Source: an uncultured Phascolarctobacterium sp.
Lineage (GTDB): Bacteria > Bacillota > Negativicutes > Acidaminococcales > Acidaminococcaceae
NCBI RefSeq assembly: GCF_937920985.1
Contig: NZ_CALDXR010000059.1
Coordinates: 1-64,000, forward strand
Direction of reading: 5' to 3'
Length of the DNA stretch: 64,000 nucleotides
The position numbers and the translations under genes were made by a program. The notes beneath the pieces were generated by a model that was not told the origin of the DNA, did not search any database, and saw only the letters and a list, made by a program, of their open reading frames with translations. Every line of letters starts with the position of its first letter. Position 1 is the stretch's first letter. Shown one piece after another: positions 26,631 to 35,399 of the stretch.

Positions 26631-27039
26631 ATGCTGCCTCCAAAATTTATAAAGAAGTATTTATTGCCGTTGCTATTATTTCACTCATCGTAATCCTCAG
26701 CTTCCTAGCACCCTGTTCCTATATCAAACTCTTCAATTGCCTGCAAGTAAGGCATCTTAGTGCCTATTTTCTTATATCTCTGTGCGAATAATTAGCATTA
26801 GCTCCCTTTCCCACTATATTATCGCACATTATCAATTTCATATCTTTGCACAATTTTTTCACAATTTTACATATAGTTTAATTTCTTGCGCTTTACCTAT
26901 TAAGCTTGGCAAGGTGCTTACGTAATTTATATTTCCGCCATGATTTTGATAAGAAGTTATGGTGCGTTATTCTCTTAACCTCACGTCAAATTACCCATTT
27001 ACCACATGAATATGAATACATTTAAAGTTCAACATGTTA
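26631..27039. other. intergenic stretch, nothing convincing
   Basis: AT-rich. Only short frames are present, such as a 28-codon one around 26725-26790 on the minus strand. No RNA gene or repeat was recognised. It probably carries the promoter of the 26630 gene. Confidence 0.4.
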
Positions 27040-27076
27040 AATAAATTTTTAGCAGGACTGCAAGACGCAGCCCTGC
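27040..27076 (-). terminator. terminator of the lipoprotein gene
   Basis: On the minus strand GCAGGGCTGC pairs with GCAGTCCTGC (one mismatch), followed by TAAAAATTTATTT. Confidence 0.75.
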
Positions 27077-27084
27077 CTGTTACC

Positions 27085-28491
27085 TTATAACTGTAAATAA
27101 TCAATCAATACTAAACCAGCGTTATAGCCGGCCAGCGAAGCAGTTGTCCTATCCATAGGATGCCACGAACCATCATCCGCCCGACCTTGAACAACATAGC
27201 CTTTACCAGTAAGCAGACCTACAATACATTGCTGTCGACTTTGCTGCCCAGTGCTACTTGTTACAATCATGTCATATTCCACAATCGTTTGGCCATTATT
27301 GCGCGAGATAATTTTTGCACTGCGACAATCAACATAACGATGTGCTCCCTGTCGTTGGAATACCTCCGGTATATATTTATCGCCATTCAAAAACGCTTGC
27401 GGATGATATAAATTATAACGCGGTCCACTGCTATTAACACTGCTATTTGCATTGTTATTGCTGTATGTAGTTGCTTTACTATGATTCTCTTCCTGCTGCA
27501 TGTTTAAAATGCCTTGCACATTATATTTATAGGCACCTGTATTGATGAGCAGCTTGCCTTTACCATTATCTAATTCTAACTGAGTCCAGTGTAAATTAAA
27601 GTCCTTGTATTTACTCTCTAAGAAATATTGGCACTCTACTGTCAAAACTTGCTTAGAATTCAATTTGAAGCCTTTTAAATCATTACGATCGCCAAAAGTA
27701 ATAACATTAAATTTTTTAGGCGTTAGCAAGTCATTGCCAATTCTCAGGTTAACAGCAAGCTTATCAAGGTCTATTGTTTCATTTTTGCTCATATTCGTAA
27801 AAGCTATCGTTACACTATAAACCCAATCATCAAGCTTGCGTCGTTCAAGCACGGCAAAGCCTAGCTTGGTATCACCAATTTGTTGAACTCGATAAGAAGC
27901 GCCACTGCAATCTAAATAAGCGGCTCCCTTATGAAATTCACCATCATTAGCCATGCCATACCAGTTTAAATCGTGCTGCAAAACAGCATTTTGGAATTCT
28001 ACCTTTTCAAAGGCTTCCATTTCCATTGGTCCATTATCGCCAGAATATTTTTCCATATTAGAGCAAACTCTCTTAAGGTAAACATTATAAGCCTGCAGAT
28101 AATCCTTCACGCTTTTGGCGTAATTAGCTATTTGGTAGCGTTTGATGGCTTTCTCTCCATCCTTTTTAGAAGGACCATTATCCTTGCTTTCCATCATTTT
28201 CTTGTTGAAATCCCTAACGCTCTCATTGGCCTTCGCTTCATCATATTTTTCATCACTCAGCTTGGTGATATTCTTTTCATTTTCTTCAATTAAACTCTTA
28301 ATCTGCTTGAGCATTTTCTGTTTATCAATATTGCGATTTTCCAGCATGGCCTGAGCCTGCTCTGTTTCCATCTCAGCAACCTTCGTACTGTTGTTAAGAT
28401 ACATGGAATGTATTTTTTGCTCTTCTGACTTACCACAACCGGTAAGCACCACTGTTAAGATAAGCATTGCATAAAAAAACAGCTTTTTCAC
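27085..28491 (-). CDS. predicted lipoprotein of unknown function
   Basis: 468 residues with a lipoprotein signal ending LTVVLTGC (Cys19). A Lys/Glu-rich helical part (about 20-130) precedes a beta-rich domain that resembles an immunoglobulin-like/DUF4352-type fold by pattern. A Ser/Asn-rich linker leads to a C-terminal domain (PQAFLNGDKYIPEVFQRQ, then GYVVQGRADDGSWHPMDRT). I do not recognise a family. It sits 53 nt downstream of the zinc-ribbon DUF805 gene and shares its orientation. Confidence 0.75.
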   Translation of the reverse strand: MKKLFFYAMLILTVVLTGCGKSEEQKIHSMYLNNSTKVAEMETEQAQAMLENRNIDKQKMLKQIKSLIEENEKNITKLSDEKYDEAKANESVRDFNKKMMESKDNGPSKKDGEKAIKRYQIANYAKSVKDYLQAYNVYLKRVCSNMEKYSGDNGPMEMEAFEKVEFQNAVLQHDLNWYGMANDGEFHKGAAYLDCSGASYRVQQIGDTKLGFAVLERRKLDDWVYSVTIAFTNMSKNETIDLDKLAVNLRIGNDLLTPKKFNVITFGDRNDLKGFKLNSKQVLTVECQYFLESKYKDFNLHWTQLELDNGKGKLLINTGAYKYNVQGILNMQQEENHSKATTYSNNNANSSVNSSGPRYNLYHPQAFLNGDKYIPEVFQRQGAHRYVDCRSAKIISRNNGQTIVEYDMIVTSSTGQQSRQQCIVGLLTGKGYVVQGRADDGSWHPMDRTTASLAGYNAGLVLIDYLQL

Positions 28492-28544
28492 ACTATGACC
28501 TCCTTGTATAACTTTTCCAGTTAAATGTTTTAGAAAATTGGGTA

Positions 28545-29177
28545 CTATTGCAAAGGATCTGCTCCGTAGCGATTATCACCTACCGTACCAGGCGCAAACA
28601 ATAAATACAACTCAAAAAAGCCATTGAGCAGTGGCACAAAGGTTAATAATACTAATAAGCCATCTTTGTCCAAATCGTGCAAGCGACGAACCGATATAGC
28701 ACTATTTATCCAAACCAATAGAGTAAAAGCTATTAAGCCTATGAAGCAAGCCAGATAATCAATTGCTTCCATATAGTAATCATCTACAAATTCGTCGATG
28801 ATGCAGGCGATAATAAAAAACACCAAACAACTACTCATGCTCTTGAGGAAATAATCCAATCTATTGATGCGTCCCTCAAAGCTCAAAAACTGCTCTTTAA
28901 AAATCTCCTTATTCAAAGCAGGTTTACGCTCGGGATTATTGCCAAAAAGTCTGCTGAAGATTTCTTTAAAATCCTTGGGATTATCATTGCTATGAGCTTT
29001 TCCCAAATGAAAACCACATTTTGTGCAAAATTTGACACCAATAGGATAAGTTGTACCGCACTTAGGGCAAATTACATTTGTCGGCTCAATCTTTGGTAAC
29101 TGATCTGTCCCGCATACCGGACAAAACCTTCCCTGGTCGTCAATTTCGGCTCCACACTTAATACAATACTTTGACAT
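28545..29177 (-). CDS. zinc-ribbon membrane protein with DUF805 domain
   Basis: 210 residues. Two zinc ribbons open the protein (CIKCGAEIDDQGRFCPVCG and CPKCGTTYPIGVKFCTKCG), then a DUF805 region from about residue 90 (FEGRINRLDYFLKS) with four hydrophobic helices and the family's ISVRRLHDLDKDG loop. DUF805 proteins are small inner-membrane proteins of unknown function, often next to phage or secretion genes. The GGAGGCAGAT ribosome site precedes the ATG. Confidence 0.85.
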   Translation of the reverse strand: MSKYCIKCGAEIDDQGRFCPVCGTDQLPKIEPTNVICPKCGTTYPIGVKFCTKCGFHLGKAHSNDNPKDFKEIFSRLFGNNPERKPALNKEIFKEQFLSFEGRINRLDYFLKSMSSCLVFFIIACIIDEFVDDYYMEAIDYLACFIGLIAFTLLVWINSAISVRRLHDLDKDGLLVLLTFVPLLNGFFELYLLFAPGTVGDNRYGADPLQ

Positions 29178-29218
29178 AATATCTGCCTCCCTCTAATATT
29201 TTTTATTGCCGCTGCTTC

Positions 29219-29437
29219 TTACTTTCTCTCCTGCAGAAGCCGCACCGGGTCAACCCCCAGGGCCTGCGCCAGCAAAAATATAGACTCCATATTAAACGGT
29301 CCCTTGCCGCATTCAATATCCGAGACGCGCGCCCTTGACATTTGGGCTTTCTCCGCCAGCTCGCTCTGCGTCAGACTCAATGCCCTGCGATAATACATAA
29401 TATTTAAGCCAATAGTTTTATATTTTTCTTCAAACAA
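29219..29437 (-). CDS. Xre/Cro-CI family transcriptional regulator
   Basis: 72 residues, one HTH_3 domain: LTQSELAEKAQMSRARVSDIECGKG. The likely start is TTG at 29437, because the ATG just upstream is out of frame and the shared promoter (TTATGT-17-TATAAA on the minus strand) lies upstream. It is probably autoregulated and controls the divergent gene at 29708. Its first codons and promoter are duplicated at 18235-18359. Confidence 0.8.
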   Translation of the reverse strand: MFEEKYKTIGLNIMYYRRALSLTQSELAEKAQMSRARVSDIECGKGPFNMESIFLLAQALGVDPVRLLQERK

Positions 29438-29535
29438 AAAGCATCACTTCTTATCTCTTCCCTTCTATTATGCACTAAAAAGATGGCTCTTGCGGTGCTT
29501 TAGATTTTATATATATGGAATATATTTGACATAAA
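29411..29535. repeat. 125-bp repeat, copy 2 (intact Xre gene upstream region)
   Basis: Matches 18235-18359 along its whole length (about 15 differences by eye), same orientation. It covers the first codons and promoter of the Xre gene. Confidence 0.8.
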
Positions 29536-29635
29536 ATCCACAAGCTTACTTGACCACCGCCTGCTTTTAGTATAAGATGAAGGCAGAAACAATAATACCA
29601 TGATAAAATTTCTTTTTTGTAATATTATAATGACG

Positions 29636-29669
29636 AAAAAGCAGATGCCGACAAAACATCAGCATCTGC
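29636..29669. other. stem-loop in the leader of the zinc-finger gene
   Basis: AGCAGATGC pairs with GCATCTGCT around a 12-nt loop, 38 bp before the ATG at 29708. The run of T is on the minus-strand side, so it would terminate antisense transcription; on the plus strand it may act as a leader structure. Confidence 0.45.
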
Positions 29670-29707
29670 TAGCAACATAAGATTTTAGATTTTGCGAGGT
29701 TATACCT

Positions 29708-30874
29708 ATGACAACAATGCAACGCGCCTTTCCGGCGCCAGTGATTCCCAAATTCTTCACCAACAATATCTGCGGCAATTATCAAATTCGCCGCTTTTTT
29801 AACGGTCAGGACGACTTTATCTGCGCCCAAGGCCCCTTTCATACGCAAACTATCGCTTCACAAAGTGATGAAGGTGCGGCAGCTTCTTCCCTAGCTATAG
29901 CCTTCGCCAATATTGACGAAAATGATAAAAAGCAGGTGCTTGCCTTCTGCAATGCCTATGGCCTGCCCTATTCTTCGCAGCGCTGCCTTGAGAAACGTGC
30001 ACATCTTGATGACGAAAATCATTCTGTGATCATCAACGATTTCAGTTTTATCGACACTACCCTTTTTATGGGAGATATCCTTGTAGAAAAAGACTACGCT
30101 GCCAATGATGCCGAGGTTACCTTGAATTACACACTGTTCGAAGTAGACGAAATGGACATTATGAGCCTGCGCCTTTTTGTCCGCTGCGTCAAAATCGTCC
30201 GCAACCTGCTTATTGTCCAAAGCTATCTCTTCCGACACGAAGGGACACAGGCAGGCGTTATCTATGCGCTTGCCTACCTGCTGCATTACAGCGCACGAGG
30301 CATTCACTACCTGCTGCCGCGCATCAAAACACCTACGCTCAAGGCAGCAGAATACTTTGCTACGCACAAGCGCATTTCGCACACACAGCTGCTCAAGAAT
30401 ATCCGTAAAGCAGATGCAGACTACGCCTGCCAGCTGCAAGACTTTCTCGCAGTCGTAGACAAGCATATGCTGCACACACTTGCTGATTATGACAAGGACC
30501 TGCTGACGAAGAAACAGCTTACTGCTATAATTCTCGCTGAAGATATTCCAAGCATAAGCCTTGACCACACTTTTGCCAGACGCGTCCTGCTCGATATCAT
30601 CAACGATAATATCTATACCGCCAGACCGCAAATGGACCTGGCGCAAGAAAAATTTACCAGCCTTTGGCAATGCAGCTATCTTATGCAGGCAATTTATCTT
30701 GATTTGTATCAGCTGCTGCTCAATCCGGGCGAATACCACCGCTGCGCCAATCCTGAATGCAACAATTATTTTCTCATCAGCGGACGCCGTGCAGACAAAC
30801 GCTACTGCTGCAATCGCTGTGCTTCCAAAATGGGTAAGCAAGGCAAAACATATAGACCGCATAAAGAGAAATGA
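29708..30874 (+). CDS. protein with C-terminal CGNR-like zinc finger
   Basis: 388 residues. The C-terminus CANPECNNYFLISGRRADKR then YCCNRCASKMGKQ is a CGNR-type zinc finger of putative DNA-binding stress regulators. The N-terminal ~330 residues are largely helical and not recognised. GAGG lies 8 nt before the ATG. It is divergent from the Xre regulator, which suggests control by it. Downstream lies the tRNA-Ser repeat at 30905. Confidence 0.65.
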   Translation: MTTMQRAFPAPVIPKFFTNNICGNYQIRRFFNGQDDFICAQGPFHTQTIASQSDEGAAASSLAIAFANIDENDKKQVLAFCNAYGLPYSSQRCLEKRAHLDDENHSVIINDFSFIDTTLFMGDILVEKDYAANDAEVTLNYTLFEVDEMDIMSLRLFVRCVKIVRNLLIVQSYLFRHEGTQAGVIYALAYLLHYSARGIHYLLPRIKTPTLKAAEYFATHKRISHTQLLKNIRKADADYACQLQDFLAVVDKHMLHTLADYDKDLLTKKQLTAIILAEDIPSISLDHTFARRVLLDIINDNIYTARPQMDLAQEKFTSLWQCSYLMQAIYLDLYQLLLNPGEYHRCANPECNNYFLISGRRADKRYCCNRCASKMGKQGKTYRPHKEK

Positions 30875-30904
30875 GAAACAAATTCAAGAATTAAATTCAG
30901 GCAG

Positions 30905-30996
30905 CAAAAAAGCTCTCAGATTTCTCTGAGAGCTGATTGCCATAGTTGGCGGAGTGGGTGGGGGTGACAAACCATGTGCGTGGTAAACCGCTGTAA
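30905..30996 (-). repeat. decayed tRNA-Ser(GCU) 3' end with its terminator (att-like repeat)
   Basis: The first ~58 bases match 32814-32871 almost exactly: the same terminator hairpin, spacer, CCA end and first 3' acceptor/T-arm bases (30947-30963). Then the match fades, though scattered tRNA bases up to about 30996 are still recognisable. It cannot fold as a tRNA. Such a partial tRNA copy at the far edge of an insert is the mark of integration at a tRNA 3' end. Confidence 0.75.
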
Positions 30997-31053
30997 CATT
31001 TCGCTATCCAATAACAACTTGATAGAATCCTGGTTATATCTTGATTGAATTTC

Positions 31054-31430
31054 TATTTTCTATCAAGCCCAGAAAACCCATAACCAAGGGCTTTTTCAGC
31101 AATTCTTAATGAAAGCTTGTTAGAATTCAACTCATTTCTTATCGGTTTTTTTACCTTTCCAACAAGAATCCAATTCGAAATTTGCTGATTTGGAGAGTCT
31201 TTTGTAATCTGACCTTTTTGTCTCAATGACGTTAACAGTGTAGAAATTTTGCTGTTCTTTTTTTATCATCGAACACATCAGGTAGTTTATCCCACAGAAG
31301 TTCTCTAATATCCTTTTTCTTTGCTTTACCATACTTTCTAATGTATTCGATAATCAAATCTTTGTAATATTTATCATTAAAGCCCTTGTTCTTGATATAC
31401 TTAGCTTCCTCCTGTATAGTTTGTGCAACT
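31054..31430 (-). pseudogene. C-terminal remnant of an AlbA_2-type ATP-binding protein
   Basis: Two frames join to make one family pattern: EEAKYIKNKGFNDKYYKDLI, EYIRKYGKAKKKDIRELLWD and KLPDVFDDKKRTAKF in one, then STLLTSLRQKGQI and SNWILVGKVKKP in another, stop at 31054-31056. This is the winged-helix tail of ATP-binding proteins with an AlbA_2 (schlafen-like) N-terminus. The shift is near 31275 and the N-terminal part is gone. Confidence 0.6.
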
Positions 31431-31432
31431 TC

Positions 31433-31521
31433 TTATTGCAATTTAGGTCAACCAAAATATCAATGATTGCGGACTCAGCAGAACCTTCACAGATACAAGC
31501 CTTATATCTTGCTAGTTTCAT
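31433..31521 (-). pseudogene. N-terminal remnant of the ATPase's partner (TOPRIM-like)
   Basis: The ATG at 31521 opens MKLARYKACICEGSAESAII then DILVDLN, with the CEG motif of TOPRIM/RloB-like partner proteins of OLD-type ATPases. After about 28 codons it joins unrelated remnant sequence. It starts 13 nt after the ATPase gene, so the original pair was one operon. Confidence 0.5.
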
Positions 31522-31534
31522 CTAACTGCCTCCT

Positions 31535-32686
31535 TTACTTTAGCGAAGCAGCTAAATTTTTCTTTAAGCGCAGATAAGCTTCATAGGCAGGTGTAGTTCC
31601 CTCAAGAAAGCCACTCTGATAAGCATCACTCTTCTTTATATCATTGCGCTTTAAAATATAGCTTAGATTTTCAGCAGTAATACCATTACGGTTCCTTACA
31701 ATATAAATAGCATCATTTCTATCATATTCGTCAAGCAATTCCGGATAGTGGGTCGTAAAAATCAGCGTACTGCCATTTTTATTCAGACTACTATCCATGA
31801 AAAACCGTATCAGTGTGACAACTATTTCTTTGTTAAAATGATTTTCAAGCTCATCAACCAAAATATAGCCACCTGATGCCAAGACCTCTTTGACTATGGA
31901 AAAAGTAATAATGCCTTTTATAGTACCAGAAGACAGATACTGCTCAAGTTCTACCGCATTATTTAAAATAAGCTCTTCCTCTCCCTTAAACTTCAAATGA
32001 ATTAACGCCTTATCTTCAATTTTTTCAAAGCATAACTTTTCAATAGTAGGATCAAGGAATGTAATGACTTCTAACGGAATATCATCAGTAAACGGAAGGA
32101 CATTAATGTTGGTATATGAAAGCAGGCTAAACACTTCTATCCTATCATTTGTTTTTTTATTATGAGCTATGATAAAACTTACATCATCGGGCAGATAAGC
32201 CTCATCTGTATTTCTGGCTGCTATTGGACGCAGTCCAGAAAAATCAGTAAGGTATTTTTTAGATTTAACGCTGCTGACAGGCTTTTCCCAAAGCTTTTCT
32301 TCAACTATAGAATACACATATCCCCCTGCTTTAGCTTTTTTAGATTTAACAACAGTTTCCAGACAACAAATATTACGCTTGTTATCAAAAAAGCAAATTT
32401 TAAACGACGCATTCTCGCAACCGCCAAGAATATTCCTCGACTCAACATGATTGATAGGTTCATTGCGCAACATATTCAAGGCTAAATTGATTACTTTCAA
32501 TACAGAAGTTTTGCCAGAAGCATTAATACCAATAAACGCACAAGCTGTATGCAGGTAATAATTAGGCTCTATCTTATAGAGTTTTTCTTTGTCATCTTCA
32601 CTAACTCGTTGTTGAGTATAAAATAAAAGATCTAACTCCTGTTTAAATAAAGGCAAACCATTCACAGTTATCCGCAGTATTTTCAT
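31535..32686 (-). CDS. AAA ATPase of the OLD/RloA type (defence-related)
   Basis: 383 residues, full length. Walker A FIGINASGKTSVLK near 52, Walker B GGYILVDELENHFNKE near 265, and IFTTHYPELLDEYDRNDAI near 310 as the switch histidine region. Such AAA_15/AAA_21 ATPases act with a TOPRIM or RloB-like partner in antiphage systems (RloAB, AbiL, PARIS and others). Here the partner (31521-31433) is broken, so the system is probably dead or the ATPase is orphaned. It lies between the tRNA-Ser remnant and the intact tRNA-Ser. Confidence 0.8.
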   Translation of the reverse strand: MKILRITVNGLPLFKQELDLLFYTQQRVSEDDKEKLYKIEPNYYLHTACAFIGINASGKTSVLKVINLALNMLRNEPINHVESRNILGGCENASFKICFFDNKRNICCLETVVKSKKAKAGGYVYSIVEEKLWEKPVSSVKSKKYLTDFSGLRPIAARNTDEAYLPDDVSFIIAHNKKTNDRIEVFSLLSYTNINVLPFTDDIPLEVITFLDPTIEKLCFEKIEDKALIHLKFKGEEELILNNAVELEQYLSSGTIKGIITFSIVKEVLASGGYILVDELENHFNKEIVVTLIRFFMDSSLNKNGSTLIFTTHYPELLDEYDRNDAIYIVRNRNGITAENLSYILKRNDIKKSDAYQSGFLEGTTPAYEAYLRLKKNLAASLK

Positions 32687-32812
32687 TGTATCATCTCCAG
32701 CTAAAAACAGTATTTCCGTTTTTATTTTCTACTCACTTCGATTAGATACTATATTCGGGAAATTATCAACGGATTTTTCGTTTTTATTTTCTACTATCTC
32801 TTATTATGGCAA

Positions 32813-32845
32813 ACAAAAAAGCTCTCGGATTTCTCCGAGAGCCGA
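32813..32845 (-). terminator. terminator of tRNA-Ser(GCU)
   Basis: GCTCTCGG pairs with CCGAGAGC, followed on the minus strand by TTTTTTG. An altered copy lies at 30908-30934. Confidence 0.9.
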
Positions 32846-32855
32846 TTGCCATAGT

Positions 32856-32947
32856 TGGCGGAGTGGGTGGGATTCGAACCCACGCACGGGGTAAACCGTC
32901 TAACGATTTAGCAAACCGTCCTCTTCAGCCAGCTTGAGTACCACTCC
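32856..32947 (-). tRNA. tRNA-Ser (anticodon GCU)
   Basis: 92 nt with encoded CCA. Acceptor GGAGTGG pairs with CCACTCC. The anticodon loop is TTTGCTAAA, a long class II variable arm follows, and the T-arm is GGGTTCGAATCCC. It reads AGC/AGU serine codons. Its 3' end is the likely integration site for the 30905-32855 insert. Confidence 0.95.
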
Positions 32948-33013
32948 ATTAGACTACTTGTTTATTATAACAGATTCTTATCTAAATTGCAAGACCCTAT
33001 TATAATTTTTTAA

Positions 33014-33103
33014 TGGCGGAAAGGGTGGGATTCGAACCCACGGAAGGCTTGCACCTTCGCTAGTTTTCAAGACTAGAGCCTTCAACCACTCGGCCACCTT
33101 TCC
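33014..33103 (-). tRNA. tRNA-Ser (anticodon UGA)
   Basis: 90 nt with CCA. Acceptor GGAAAGG pairs with CCTTTCC, the anticodon loop is CTTGAAA, and there is a long variable arm and GGGTTCGAATCCC T-arm. It reads UCA-type serine codons. It is transcribed ahead of the GCU gene, probably from one promoter. Confidence 0.95.
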
Positions 33104-33172
33104 ATCAGAATTTTATTATACTTTAAAAACACGCTTACGTCAAGTACTTCTAATGCACCAAGCAATAAAGCC

Positions 33173-33805
33173 TTATTGCAACGCTTTATCCGTTACTGCA
33201 AGCAAACGAGTTTCCAATGCTTCGGCATCTGCCAAAAGCTGTACCAGCTCTGCTGCAACCTGCGCATTCCATTCCTCGTCCTTAGTCAGTCCCAGGTTAA
33301 TGCGCACATTGTACTCCGCACAGCGCAGCGCCGCACGTGCCAGCAGCCCGCTGCAGGCACCATCTGTAATAACGCCGGGGTTTCCTGCCACTACAAGCCT
33401 GTCCGCAAGCTGCAATACAGCAAAGGAGCTGCGGGCAATGTTCAACGGTACGGTTGCTGCCTGCTTTGCTGCAGCACGGATAGCCGCTGTACGTGCAGCC
33501 TTTTCTTCGTCAGTAGCCTTAGGCAGCTTATAGCAGCTCATAAAGCTGTTGAAAACAGCTGCATCCTCATCTACCAGCTGCAAAAGACGCACACGCTCTG
33601 CTTCTGCCTGCACAAGCAGCTCTTTGACCTCCGGCTCGCGGTCAGCGAACTTTTCCTTGCCAATCGTCAGATTAGCAACCATAGAAGCAAGTGCTGCCGC
33701 CAAAGCGCCGGCCATAGCAGCGCCGCCGCCACCGCCAGGGGCGGGCGCGGCGCTTGCAAGCTCAGTTAAAAATTCCTTACAGCTTAAATCTCCAAGCTTA
33801 TTCAT
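33173..33805 (-). CDS. cyclodeaminase/cyclohydrolase family protein (FtcD-C/FchA-like)
   Basis: 210 residues. Helical protein with the family opening CKEFLTELASAAPAPGGGGG and AMAGALAAALASMVANLT, and a NPGVITDGACSGLLARAALR segment (active loop). The family removes ammonia from formimino-tetrahydrofolate or hydrolyses methenyl-tetrahydrofolate, feeding one-carbon units in histidine breakdown or C1 metabolism. As a free-standing short form it is nearest to FchA-like enzymes. Its ATG abuts the YqgF-like gene end. Confidence 0.85.
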   Translation of the reverse strand: MNKLGDLSCKEFLTELASAAPAPGGGGGAAMAGALAAALASMVANLTIGKEKFADREPEVKELLVQAEAERVRLLQLVDEDAAVFNSFMSCYKLPKATDEEKAARTAAIRAAAKQAATVPLNIARSSFAVLQLADRLVVAGNPGVITDGACSGLLARAALRCAEYNVRINLGLTKDEEWNAQVAAELVQLLADAEALETRLLAVTDKALQ

Positions 33806-34215
33806 TAATTTACTTCCTCATTTTTCTTCAGCCATCTGCGTACCTGTACAACAGCAGCATATGCATCAAGCGGCTCCGGCGGCACCAAAAGACCTAACGG
33901 CACCAGCCTGCGCCAGCCCTTAGGAGGGTTCTCCTGCCAATACAGGCTACGAGCTTCCTCCGTACTGTATGCTTCACCGACAAGCTCTGGCGATAAGTCC
34001 GAATAAAGCTCGCGCAAAACTGCACCTATCGCCTTATTATTGGTACCGTTGCCCATGATAATTCCCTGCAGCTGAGCTGAACCGACAAACTGTCGCAGCT
34101 CTGCAGCAAGATTATCCGTCATCGCAATATGCAGGCTCAGGATTTTGCCATCAGCGGCAACTAATGCCAATCCTGTTTTGCTGCGCCCCGGATCTACGCC
34201 AAGATAATTACTCAT
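33805..34215 (-). CDS. YqgF/RuvC-like RNase H-fold protein
   Basis: 136 residues. YLGVDPGRSKTGLALV is the first strand and Asp of the RuvC/YqgF fold. The GIIMGNGTNN and DAYAAVVQVRRW segments fit the second and last acidic sites. The canonical YqgF resolves pre-16S rRNA ends; this shorter, divergent version has not been tied to a function that I know. It overlaps the DUF3084 gene by 8 nt. Confidence 0.7.
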   Translation of the reverse strand: MSNYLGVDPGRSKTGLALVAADGKILSLHIAMTDNLAAELRQFVGSAQLQGIIMGNGTNNKAIGAVLRELYSDLSPELVGEAYSTEEARSLYWQENPPKGWRRLVPLGLLVPPEPLDAYAAVVQVRRWLKKNEEVN

Positions 34216-35365
34216 TGACCGGAACCACCTCCAGCCTTACCCTTACAGGTCCGGCTGTCGTAATATCTCCTTTAGCATAAGCACGCAGAATAAAGCTGCC
34301 TCTGGTGCGACGCATTGAATTAGCTGCTTCAATCATAGTAGCAGCATCCATACTGCCAACCTTACCTGTCATCGGATCAGGCAGCACACCGGCCTTTACC
34401 GCATTATGGTTAATCTGTGTCAGGAATTCCATAAGCACGCTTTCATAGCTCGGGCCGTTATTACCAAGATTATACTGCTCACTGAAAATCAAGGTTCCGT
34501 CAGGATAAATGAACTGATTATCTACCATTTCAATATCGCATACTGCCAGCTCGCCAACTATGATATTGGCAACGGCACGGATACGGAAAAGCATATTACC
34601 CTTGCTTTTATCCAGCCTTGCTACAGCATTATCGACAACATTTTTGCCAATCCAGATAGCCTGCAGAGGCTTTTGCTCATCGTGAATGACACCCAAGCGC
34701 TGCAATGCTGCTTCATTAGCATTTTGCAGCAGCCAGTTCATCTGAATCATATTTTCTTCATGCTTCAGACCGCCACGCATAACACCAGCAAAGACAACCT
34801 CACCGGCGCGGTAATAAACCTGGCCTTCACGCATATTGATGATACCCTTACGCAAAGCCTCCGTAGTTTTTTCCAGCTCGTCAATTTCATTCGTCAGCTG
34901 CAGCTTGGAATGTGTAAGCGAATTTACCTCATTCTGTGCCTGGCTGTACATGTCATTAACCTGGGCCAGCTTGATTTCCATTGCATCATTTTCGGCAACT
35001 GCTTCCTGGATTTTAGCATCAAGCTCACTGATTTTTTTGTTCTGCTCGTTAACCTTGCCTTTGGCCTGCTCAAGTGCAGCATTCGTATCTGCCTTTTCTT
35101 TGTTTAAAAGCAGCAGCTCCTGCTGAATTTTTTCCATGCCAAACAAGGCTGTACGCGCACTCTGTGATGCTATTGCCATAACACTGATAGTCAGAACAGC
35201 AATAATGGTACCGCCGAGTACTGTAAGTAATATTGACGTATGCTTTGGACGCAGGCCAAATACCGACATTCTCTTCTTGCCTATTTTACTGCCCATTTTA
35301 TCGGCAAGATAGGCAATCAGGCCACCTACAACGGCCATAATGATAATTAATCTTATACCTACCAA
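34208..35365 (-). CDS. DUF3084 coiled-coil membrane protein
   Basis: About 385 residues. TTG at 35365 is chosen because GGAGGTGAG is 7 nt upstream; the open frame starts at 35386 inside that site. Two N-terminal hydrophobic helices (GIRLIIIMAVVGGLIAYLAD and TSILLTVLGGTIIAVLTISV) are followed by a long coiled coil (about 85-170) and a beta-rich C-terminal domain. DUF3084 proteins are known mainly in cyanobacteria and Negativicutes and have no agreed function. Sitting next to the LPS transport genes suggests an envelope role. Confidence 0.8.
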   Translation of the reverse strand: MVGIRLIIIMAVVGGLIAYLADKMGSKIGKKRMSVFGLRPKHTSILLTVLGGTIIAVLTISVMAIASQSARTALFGMEKIQQELLLLNKEKADTNAALEQAKGKVNEQNKKISELDAKIQEAVAENDAMEIKLAQVNDMYSQAQNEVNSLTHSKLQLTNEIDELEKTTEALRKGIINMREGQVYYRAGEVVFAGVMRGGLKHEENMIQMNWLLQNANEAALQRLGVIHDEQKPLQAIWIGKNVVDNAVARLDKSKGNMLFRIRAVANIIVGELAVCDIEMVDNQFIYPDGTLIFSEQYNLGNNGPSYESVLMEFLTQINHNAVKAGVLPDPMTGKVGSMDAATMIEAANSMRRTRGSFILRAYAKGDITTAGPVRVRLEVVPVNE

Positions 35366-35399
35366 GTACTCACCTCCATAACTCACTCATCTAAATTAT

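Noticed and set aside
30947..30996. A third tRNA-Ser gene
   Set aside because: Only the 3' acceptor side matches; the anticodon and 5' arm are missing, so it is a remnant.
30908..32845. Two similar terminator hairpins as a CRISPR-like repeat
   Set aside because: Only two copies about 1.9 kb apart, each tied to tRNA-Ser sequence; no spacer array is present anywhere in the window.
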